Of a stretch of 9,274 bases of DNA, positions 1-5,769 are shown one piece after another; the first letter of the stretch is position 1, and each line of letters begins with the position of its first letter. Position numbers and translations under genes: made by a program. Under the pieces are notes generated by a model. That model saw only the letters and a list, made by a program, of their open reading frames with translations, did not search any database and had not been told where the DNA came from. Source of the DNA: an uncultured Mollicutes bacterium (lineage in GTDB: Bacteria; Bacillota_I; Bacilli_A; RFN20; CAG-826). The stretch lies in assembly GCA_900550795.1 (NCBI GenBank), contig URTN01000020.1, positions 1-9,274 on the forward strand. Direction: 5' to 3'.

Positions 1-3
1 AAT

Positions 4-38
4 CGGCAAGAGTAGCGCGCTGCCGGGCTTTTTCTTTT
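4..38 (+). terminator. Probable intrinsic terminator of an upstream gene
   Basis: CGGCA (4-8) pairs with TGCCG (21-25) to give a 5-bp stem, or six pairs if the T3:G26 wobble is counted. The loop is 12 bases. The stem is followed by GGC and then a T-rich run (29-38, one C interruption). The GC-rich stem stands out against the AT-rich surroundings. The gene it would end lies left of the window, so its identity is unknown. The hairpin may be longer than visible because the window starts three bases before it. Confidence 0.45.
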
Positions 39-40
39 AT

Positions 41-61
41 GGGGGTATTTTGCCCCTTTTT
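41..61 (+). terminator. Second short hairpin with T-run (tandem terminator)
   Basis: A run of five G (41-45) can pair with CCCC (53-56) across a loop of 7-8 bases, followed directly by TTTTT (57-61). This has the form of a rho-independent terminator and lies just after the hairpin at 4-38, so the two could act as a tandem terminator. The four-pair stem is short, so this is a moderate call. Confidence 0.4.
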
Positions 62-195
62 GTTATCTTTTAACTTGCTTGGCGAACTTATTTTTGATCA
101 AGAAAATCCCTTGATTCTAAAATAGGTGCACCATAAGGGTGTTTTGGTAAAGGATTATTTATTTTTTTACCGATTTACCCTAAAAATATGGATAT
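62..195. other. Intergenic region with palindromes, no convincing gene
   Basis: This stretch lies between the terminator-like hairpins and the yloU promoter. It contains two perfect 8-bp palindromes, TTGATCAA (94-101) and GGTGCACC (125-132). It also has GGTAAA (146-151), which could pair with TTTACC at 166-171 or at 174-179. Any of these could be a protein-binding site or part of a leader structure, but none matches an operator I can name. A 28-codon open frame (39-125) has no ribosome binding site and overlaps the terminator hairpin; I do not call it a gene. Confidence 0.3.
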
Positions 196-223
196 TTGCT
201 TAATTTCCTATAAGTGAGATAAT
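196..223 (+). promoter_or_regulatory. Predicted sigma-A-type promoter of yloU-fakA
   Basis: A -35-like TTGCTT (196-201) is separated by 16 bases from a -10-like GATAAT (218-223). A TG dinucleotide one base before the -10 (215-216) gives an extended -10 arrangement. Transcription would start near 230, about 37 bases before the yloU ATG. The spacing and extended -10 support the call, but both hexamers deviate from consensus. Confidence 0.5.
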
Positions 224-232
224 ATATACATG

Positions 233-247
233 TCTTCCAAAGGAAGA
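233..247 (+). promoter_or_regulatory. 5'-end hairpin containing the only AGGA-type Shine-Dalgarno sequence
   Basis: TCTTCC (233-238) and GGAAGA (242-247) form a perfect 6-bp stem with an AAA loop, at or near the predicted 5' end of the yloU transcript. The 3' arm and loop contain AAAGGAAG, the only good Shine-Dalgarno-like sequence before yloU. It sits about 20 bases before the ATG, which is farther than usual. The hairpin could stabilise the 5' end or mask ribosome binding. Neither role is established. Confidence 0.35.
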
Positions 248-266
248 ATAACTTTGAATTGCAAAA

Positions 267-626
267 ATGAGTATTAACCAAAAAACACCCTATGGGGGAA
301 TAGATATTTCTACCGAGGCTATTGCCTCAGTTGCCGGGAAAGCCGTTAGCGAATGTTATGGAGTTGTTGGACTAGCTTCTAAGAATTCTTTGCGTGATAA
401 CATCAGCGAGCTTTTAAATGCCGAAGATTATGTCCAAGGCATATATGCGAAAAAGACCAAAAAAGGATATCAAGTCGATGTCTATTTGTTTTTAGCATAC
501 GGAGTCAAGGCAAACGAAATACTTTCCGAAGTCCAAAAAAGGGTTAAATACGTACTAGAGAAGACTTTCGAAATCAAATTTGCTAGCGTCAATGTCTTCG
601 TACAGGATATTAAAGAGATCAAATAA
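267..626 (+). CDS. yloU: Asp23/Gls24 family envelope stress protein (YloU-like)
   Basis: This 119-residue protein matches the size and pattern of the Asp23 (DUF322) family. Visible family features are the N-terminal G-I-D-I-S-x-E-A-I segment followed by an AGKA...ECYGVVGLA stretch (about residues 10-38). A mixed alpha/beta body ends in a V-x-V-x-V-Q-D strand. There is no signal peptide or membrane segment. Family members are cytoplasmic proteins that in some cases bind the membrane through a partner (Asp23-AmaP in Staphylococcus); their exact role in this position is poorly defined. The gene immediately precedes fakA, the same order as yloU-yloV in Bacillus, which strongly supports the identity. 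The ATG at 267 is the first canonical start after an in-frame TGA at 255-257, but its ribosome binding site is distant (see the hairpin at 233-247). Confidence 0.9.
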   Translation: MSINQKTPYGGIDISTEAIASVAGKAVSECYGVVGLASKNSLRDNISELLNAEDYVQGIYAKKTKKGYQVDVYLFLAYGVKANEILSEVQKRVKYVLEKTFEIKFASVNVFVQDIKEIK

Positions 627-627
627 T

Positions 628-2349
628 ATGAAAACTATTAATGCAACAATGTTGAAGGAGATGTATATTTCAGCCTCCAACAATCTATATAACCATTATC
701 CAGAAATAGACCAGCTCAATGTCTTCCCTGTTCCAGATGGCGATACAGGGATGAATATGAATTTAACAGTTACTTCTGGTGCAAAGGAAATCCAAAATAG
801 GGAATATGATGATATATATGAAGTAGCTTCTAATTTCTCTAAAGGCCTTCTTATGGGGGCTAGAGGCAATAGTGGCGTCATTACTTCCCAAATTTTTAGG
901 GGATTTGCCAATGGAGTTGAAGGAAAGAAGCATCTTAATTCTCTTGATTTAGCAAAAGCCTTAGTAAGTGCGAAAGAAGTTGCTTATAAGGCAGTCATGA
1001 AACCGGTTGAAGGTACCATTTTGACTGTTATAAGGGAATCAAGTGATGCCTTGAAGGATTATGTTAAGCCAAATACATCGATTGAAGACGCCTTAGAATA
1101 TCTATTAAAGCAAGCAAAATTATCTTTAAAGCATACTCCTGAATTACTTCCTGTTTTAAAAGAGGTTGGTGTTGTCGATTCTGGCGGAGCTGGATTAGTC
1201 AAAATAATCGAAGGAATGGTAAGTGCGGTCAAAGGACATGTCATTACTAGGAATTCCGATATCGGATCAACTGAGCCTGCTGCCCCAATTTCTTCTTATG
1301 CCGGGGCTAAATTAAGCGAAGATGAAGAAGGATACGGCTATTGCACCCAGTTCATCCTTAGGTTAGCCGGTGATGGAGAAGAAGGAAAAAAGCCATTTGT
1401 CGAGAAGAATTTCATCCGTTTCCTTTCAGCTCATGGCAAATCTGTCGTCACTGTCAAAGATGATGATATCGTAAAAGTCCACGTCCATACATTGACTCCT
1501 GGCCATATGCTTAATTATGCCCAGCAATTCGGTGAATTTGTTACTATCACTATCGAAAATATGTCTGAAGAACATAGAAATATCGAACAAGGACATAGTG
1601 CGACTGATTACAACATCGAATCAAAGAAAAAAGAAGAAACCCCTGTTGCTGATATAAAGATTGAGGATTTACATCCAGAAAAAGAGTTGGGACTCATTGC
1701 TGTTTCTAGCGGTCCTGGACTAGACGAGATGTTTAAAGAGCTTGGTGCCGATGAAATCGTTTCTGGTGGCCAAACCATGAATCCATCTACCGAGGATTTT
1801 GTAAATGCGATCAAAAGGGTAAATGCAAAACACGTCATCTTGTTACCTAATAATTCCAATATAGTCATGGCTGCTAATCAAGCTAGCCTAGTTATGGAAT
1901 CTAGCGAGATTGATGTATTGGTAATTCCTTCTAAGACTATCTTACAAGGTATGTCTGCTGCCATGATGTATAATTCCGAAGGTGATGCCGAGGAAGTATA
2001 TTCTGATATGAAAGAGGCCTTGAATAATATAAAATCCGGATCAGTTACATATGCCATTAAGGATACTGATATCGAAGGAGTCCATATTACAAAGGGATTC
2101 TATATGGCTATGAAGGAAAAGAATATCGTTTCCTGCGTCAAAGATAAATGCCATGCTTTATTTGATTTAATTGATTCATTAGTAGGCAAAGATGATTCAA
2201 TCCTTACTGTCATTGTTGGGGAAGATGTTACTAATGAAGAAGAAGAATACCTAAATAAAGTACTTAATGATAAATATGCAGACGATATGGATGTCGATAT
2301 TAAACGCGGCAACCAACCTGTATATTCTTTCCTTGTTGGAGTTGAATAA
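628..2349 (+). CDS. fakA: Fatty acid kinase catalytic subunit FakA (YloV, DAK-like)
   Basis: From the ATG at 628 the product has 573 residues, close to characterised FakA proteins. FakA uses ATP to phosphorylate fatty acids presented by FakB proteins, producing acyl-phosphate for phospholipid synthesis; it acts in the cytosol. The N-terminal DhaL-like nucleotide domain (about 1-200) has the Mg-ATP motif VFPVPDGDTGMN (32-43) and GARGNSGV (77-84). The central domain carries the HVH pair (H285, H287), which matches the essential histidines of Staphylococcus FakA. The C-terminal domain (about 355-573) has GGQTMNPST (380-388) and ends in the typical QPVYSFLVGVE tail. I choose ATG 628 over the longer frame from 580: it starts one base after the yloU stop, has AAAGAG ten bases upstream, and begins like known homologues. 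No FakB gene is in the window. Confidence 0.95.
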   Translation: MKTINATMLKEMYISASNNLYNHYPEIDQLNVFPVPDGDTGMNMNLTVTSGAKEIQNREYDDIYEVASNFSKGLLMGARGNSGVITSQIFRGFANGVEGKKHLNSLDLAKALVSAKEVAYKAVMKPVEGTILTVIRESSDALKDYVKPNTSIEDALEYLLKQAKLSLKHTPELLPVLKEVGVVDSGGAGLVKIIEGMVSAVKGHVITRNSDIGSTEPAAPISSYAGAKLSEDEEGYGYCTQFILRLAGDGEEGKKPFVEKNFIRFLSAHGKSVVTVKDDDIVKVHVHTLTPGHMLNYAQQFGEFVTITIENMSEEHRNIEQGHSATDYNIESKKKEETPVADIKIEDLHPEKELGLIAVSSGPGLDEMFKELGADEIVSGGQTMNPSTEDFVNAIKRVNAKHVILLPNNSNIVMAANQASLVMESSEIDVLVIPSKTILQGMSAAMMYNSEGDAEEVYSDMKEALNNIKSGSVTYAIKDTDIEGVHITKGFYMAMKEKNIVSCVKDKCHALFDLIDSLVGKDDSILTVIVGEDVTNEEEEYLNKVLNDKYADDMDVDIKRGNQPVYSFLVGVE

Positions 2350-2355
2350 AATAGC

Positions 2356-2389
2356 AAAAGCCTTCTATTTATGGAGGTTTTTTGTTTGG
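2356..2389 (+). terminator. Intrinsic terminator after fakA
   Basis: The arm at 2357-2365 (AAAGCCTTC) pairs with the arm at 2373-2381 (GGAGGTTTT) in about nine pairs, two of them G:U. The loop is seven bases (TATTTAT). The structure runs into a T-rich tract (2378-2387). It lies seven bases after the fakA stop codon and separates the core operon from the accessory genes downstream. Confidence 0.8.
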
Positions 2390-2403
2390 CTACCTAAATA
2401 AAT

Positions 2404-2431
2404 TTGACATAATAATCATAATATGTATAAA
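2404..2431 (+). promoter_or_regulatory. Strong predicted promoter of the accessory gene cluster
   Basis: A perfect -35 consensus TTGACA (2404-2409) is followed after 16 bases by TATAAA (2426-2431). Reading the -10 one base later (ATAAAT, 17-base spacer) gives an extended -10 TG at 2424-2425. This is the best promoter in the window. It lies just after the fakA terminator, so the downstream genes form their own transcription unit. Transcription would begin near 2438, giving a short leader of about 20 bases. Confidence 0.75.
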
Positions 2432-2441
2432 TAACAAACAT

Positions 2442-2447
2442 AAAGGA
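2442..2447 (+). promoter_or_regulatory. Ribosome binding site of the secreted-protein gene
   Basis: AAAGGA lies ten bases before the ATG at 2458. It is a clear Shine-Dalgarno sequence, in contrast to the poor one before the next gene (ATG 3364), so the first gene is probably translated much more efficiently than the first transporter. Confidence 0.65.
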
Positions 2448-2457
2448 AAAAATTATT

Positions 2458-3327
2458 ATGAAAAAATTGTTATTTGTATTTTCTTTGCCTTTCTTTATGG
2501 CTTCGTTTTATGGAGGATCTAATCCACTTGATTTGTTGGATAATCATGGGTTTGACAAGGAAATATTTCGCAACAAGAAACAACTTCAGTTTTCTGTTGA
2601 TGGGCAGACCTATCAAATGTATTCTTCTACAAGCGAACTAAAAGGTCGCATTGGCAATCTAGAATTATTCGAAACTTATCGTAGCCAACAATACCAGCAA
2701 GATTGCTTTGGTTATTATTACACCTATTCTATAGAAAGAATGTATAGTAAAACTGGTGTATATACCAATTATTTAAACACTTATTATTCTGACGCGCAGC
2801 TTAGGAGTGGTTCCTATACTTTTTCAAATACCAGTGAAGATAATTTTGCTGTAAGTGCTACGATGTCGGCTAGGTCTAATATTAATTTTCACCAAAGTTT
2901 TGTTGTAGATTTGGGGGCTAGGGCGTCTTTTGCGGGTCTTACAGGGTCTTTAAGTTCCGGAACATCTTTCGGATTTAATCATTCTCAAGAAATATCGTAC
3001 CTTTATAGTCGCTCTATTTCTTATCATCAAAAAGAAACAAGAACTCTTGGTGCCGCTAGCGCTAAATATTGTCCAACCGGGCATTATATGTCAATGGGAT
3101 TAATTGGCGAGTGGACAGAAATTAGTGGTTCATACACTTATTGGAAGGATATCTGGGATATTTTAGGTGGAGATAGGGTGCTGGCAACTGGAGAATTCAC
3201 TATTACGATAGCTAATTTCGATAATCTTCTTGAAGGATTTATTTATGCAAGACCTAGAGAACCTAGCTTTAGAGGTTATTTGGGCCCGGTCTCTCAAAAT
3301 CCTGAATTTCCGCTTCCTAATTGTTAG
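2458..3327 (+). CDS. Secreted Tyr/Ser-rich protein of unknown function, first gene of the cluster
   Basis: I do not recognise the family. The 289-residue product begins with a Sec-type signal: two lysines, then a hydrophobic core (about residues 4-18) ending near FYGGS; the cleavage site is not clear. The mature part is rich in Tyr, Ser, Phe and Gly, with little predicted helix. Residues about 150-200 alternate small/polar with hydrophobic residues (for example GARASFAGLTGSLSSGTSF, 153-171), a pattern seen in membrane-inserting beta-hairpins of pore-forming proteins. It has three cysteines (C83, C205 and the C-terminal C289), and the last 25 residues are Pro-rich. The gene has a strong promoter, a good ribosome binding site and a tandem TAG TAG stop. 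Its neighbours suggest it is exported by, sensed by, or protected against through the two ABC proteins, and it might be modified by the radical SAM enzyme. A pore-forming or adhesive role is speculative. Confidence 0.75.
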   Translation: MKKLLFVFSLPFFMASFYGGSNPLDLLDNHGFDKEIFRNKKQLQFSVDGQTYQMYSSTSELKGRIGNLELFETYRSQQYQQDCFGYYYTYSIERMYSKTGVYTNYLNTYYSDAQLRSGSYTFSNTSEDNFAVSATMSARSNINFHQSFVVDLGARASFAGLTGSLSSGTSFGFNHSQEISYLYSRSISYHQKETRTLGAASAKYCPTGHYMSMGLIGEWTEISGSYTYWKDIWDILGGDRVLATGEFTITIANFDNLLEGFIYARPREPSFRGYLGPVSQNPEFPLPNC

Positions 3328-3363
3328 TAGGTTATTTTGCATTTTTTTCAATAGAATATTTAT

Positions 3364-5769
3364 ATGGTAAAGTTTGTCAATGTCGATAAATCTTTTAATG
3401 GTAATTCAATTATAAAAGATATCAATTTCACTTTTAATACAGGGCTTTATTGTCTTTGTGGCGTCTCGGGTTCCGGAAAAACAACCATTTTAAATTTAAT
3501 CTACGGAATTGAGCAACCCGATAACGGGAAAATAGATATTTCTCCTAATCAGATCGTTTCTTATGCGGTGGTAGAAGGCGATAACATTGAATCATTAACG
3601 GTTTTTGATAATTTAAAACTAGTTTGCAAAGATAAAAAGGCGATTTCCGAAATCGTAGAAACCTTAGGCCTCTCTAAGGTATTAAACAGGAAAGTATCTC
3701 TTCTTTCTGCAGGTGAAAGGCAAAGATTGAGCGTTGCCAGAGCATATTTGAACGATGTGCCATCCATATTTTTGTTCGATGAAATAACTGCTAATCTAGA
3801 TTTTGAATATAGCGAAGCAGTTTTTCATGTCCTTAGTGAAATGTCGTTAAGAAAAACAGTAATTATTGCAACGCATGATAGCTCCATTGCTAGAAAATAC
3901 TGCAAGAGAATTGTTTCAATTGAAAATCATGAGTTGGTCTTTGACGATAACGTTTCATCAACTAAAGAAAAAATCGTTTCAGATGTAGTGAATCATGGAA
4001 AGAACGGCGAACTAAAAGACCAAGGTACTAATTTGCCTTTGATAAAACTTGCCTTTAAAAAAATAAATATAAAACCAGTACTTATGGGATTTTTGCAATT
4101 GTTTATGGTTTTATTTTCTTCATTTTTCGTTTTTGGTTTAAATGAGGCATCAATTTCTGATTCAAAAATAAGTCATAGCTTAATCGAAAGCATTAATAAA
4201 GAAAACCTACTTCTTACCAATTCTAGTCTCATTACTTCTTTGGGAAATCCATCCTCCATATATGGAAAATATGAAAATTCTGTTTTTCCTGCTGTTAAAT
4301 TATCGAATCCAAAACTTATTGATGATAAAGATGTCGTCTACGCTTTGGTTTCAAATTTTGAGGTTAGCGAAGGCGCTATGAAGTCGGATATTCCTTTTTC
4401 TATTGGGAATGGAAAAATTGAAAAAGGTATTTTGAACATACCGGTTTCTCTTGATGATGGGTTTTTGAGTTTATATAACAAAACATGGCATACTGATTTA
4501 AAGCTTGGCGATAATCTAGATTTTGGATTAGAACAATATAGAGAAAATCATCTATATAATGTTAATTTCTATATTGCGGATATTGTTGATGACAAAAGTA
4601 CGCTAGATAATTTTTCACAAAATCCGGTTATAAAAATTTATGAATCTAGTTTCAAGAAATTGGTAGAAAAAGTTGGGTTTTATCAAGACTCTCTCTCGTT
4701 CAGTGGATTAAAAACTGATTTTAATGAATTTGCCAAAAATAACGATTTGAGCAATTATCAGATTGCTGGGTCCGTTAATTTTTCTAGCAATCATGTTACG
4801 TCAAAAACTTTTGTTGATTATTCATGGTATTCTTGGAAAGAAGATTTGCCATTAGACGTTAGTGTGGTTCACTTTGCAGGAAAGATTCCTACTAATAAAA
4901 ATGAGATTATGCTTCCTTCTTCCCTTGCTTTTGCTCTTTTTGGACGTGATTATTTAGATTATTTCCCTGAAAATGAGGAAAGCATGGCGTCTTTCCGCCC
5001 ATTTGTTAAGAGCAACCATAACGGAACTTATAATTATGGTCTTGATGATGGACTATTTAATGGATTTTATAAAGAATTAGTTGAGAATGAATTTATTATA
5101 ACCGGATTTTATCAGTTGCTTGGTCCAGCTTATAGGGATGAAGCCGGTAATGTTACTTATGATAATGGAATCCCAAAAAGACCTTATTCCGATAATGGTT
5201 TTGGACCTGCGGTTATTTCAGAGTCTTATTTTGAAGAAGCAGAGGACTGGTCTATTAATAAAAAAGGGCTATTTGGTTCCCTATCTAATGTGTTGATTGA
5301 TAAGCAATATGCTCTTTCAAATAGTGATAAAGTTATTAAGGATTTTGATATTGTAGATATTTATGGAGAGTATGAAACTTTAACAAAAGTCATGCATACC
5401 CAATCGATATTGCTTTTATCAATTTCCGCTGTGTTTTTTGTAATTGAAATTATTTTGTTAGGTATTTACTCAAAAGTCATTATAAAGGAGATAAAAAATA
5501 ATATATACAAGATGAATTTGTGGGGAAAACGTAAGGGCTTTGCAGTTTTACTATGTTCTTCACTTGTCTTTGGTATGTATGTTTCCATGGTTGTCGGTGC
5601 GATTGCAGGTCAATGTTTATGGGGACTATACGCAAATAATTATTCTTCAATTCGACATATGAGTTATGTTTTACCAACAACTTTTATACCTGCATTTATC
5701 TATCCAATAGTTATTATCGCATCAACTCTTGCGGCTACACTGTTGTTTTTTAGAAAGAAGAAAAAATGA
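3364..5769 (+). CDS. MacB/FtsX-superfamily ABC transporter, fused ATPase-permease (half A)
   Basis: This 801-residue protein has an N-terminal ATPase domain (about 1-200) fused to a MacB-like permease. Visible motifs are Walker A GVSGSGKTT (33-41, K39), signature LSAGE (114-118), Walker B IFLFDE (135-140) and the switch histidine H171. The Q-loop position is Glu (E71) instead of Gln. Four membrane segments are apparent at about 239-259, 682-702, 726-748 and 774-796. Between the first and second lies an extracellular domain of about 420 residues, much larger than in MacB itself. This class acts by mechanotransmission across the membrane rather than by moving substrate through a central channel. 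The stop overlaps the next ATG (ATGA), which supports translational coupling to half B. No good ribosome binding site precedes ATG 3364, yet the protein begins as ABC ATPases normally do. The substrate is unknown; export, immunity and signalling are all possible. Confidence 0.88.
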   Translation: MVKFVNVDKSFNGNSIIKDINFTFNTGLYCLCGVSGSGKTTILNLIYGIEQPDNGKIDISPNQIVSYAVVEGDNIESLTVFDNLKLVCKDKKAISEIVETLGLSKVLNRKVSLLSAGERQRLSVARAYLNDVPSIFLFDEITANLDFEYSEAVFHVLSEMSLRKTVIIATHDSSIARKYCKRIVSIENHELVFDDNVSSTKEKIVSDVVNHGKNGELKDQGTNLPLIKLAFKKINIKPVLMGFLQLFMVLFSSFFVFGLNEASISDSKISHSLIESINKENLLLTNSSLITSLGNPSSIYGKYENSVFPAVKLSNPKLIDDKDVVYALVSNFEVSEGAMKSDIPFSIGNGKIEKGILNIPVSLDDGFLSLYNKTWHTDLKLGDNLDFGLEQYRENHLYNVNFYIADIVDDKSTLDNFSQNPVIKIYESSFKKLVEKVGFYQDSLSFSGLKTDFNEFAKNNDLSNYQIAGSVNFSSNHVTSKTFVDYSWYSWKEDLPLDVSVVHFAGKIPTNKNEIMLPSSLAFALFGRDYLDYFPENEESMASFRPFVKSNHNGTYNYGLDDGLFNGFYKELVENEFIITGFYQLLGPAYRDEAGNVTYDNGIPKRPYSDNGFGPAVISESYFEEAEDWSINKKGLFGSLSNVLIDKQYALSNSDKVIKDFDIVDIYGEYETLTKVMHTQSILLLSISAVFFVIEIILLGIYSKVIIKEIKNNIYKMNLWGKRKGFAVLLCSSLVFGMYVSMVVGAIAGQCLWGLYANNYSSIRHMSYVLPTTFIPAFIYPIVIIASTLAATLLFFRKKKK

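Noticed and set aside
39..125. 28-codon open frame on the + strand
   Set aside because: It has no ribosome binding site, starts inside a terminator-like hairpin, and the only support is the short NLLGE similarity to the radical SAM start.
230..277. 15-codon frame starting at ATG 230, possible leader peptide
   Set aside because: It starts at the predicted transcription start without a ribosome binding site and overlaps the yloU start in another frame; no attenuator follows.
580..627. Longer frame for fakA starting at ATG 580
   Set aside because: It would overlap yloU by 47 bases and add 16 residues not typical of the family; ATG 628 has a ribosome binding site and matches the usual FakA N-terminus.
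2458..2520. Double-glycine bacteriocin leader ending at FYGG
   Set aside because: The segment is strongly hydrophobic with N-terminal lysines, which fits a Sec signal peptide; neither transporter carries an N-terminal peptidase C39 domain that would cut a GG leader.
3316..3348. Terminator between the secreted-protein gene and the first transporter
   Set aside because: The stem is only four pairs (CCTA/TAGG) and the seven-T run is ten bases away from it, so it is not a convincing terminator, though partial attenuation is possible.
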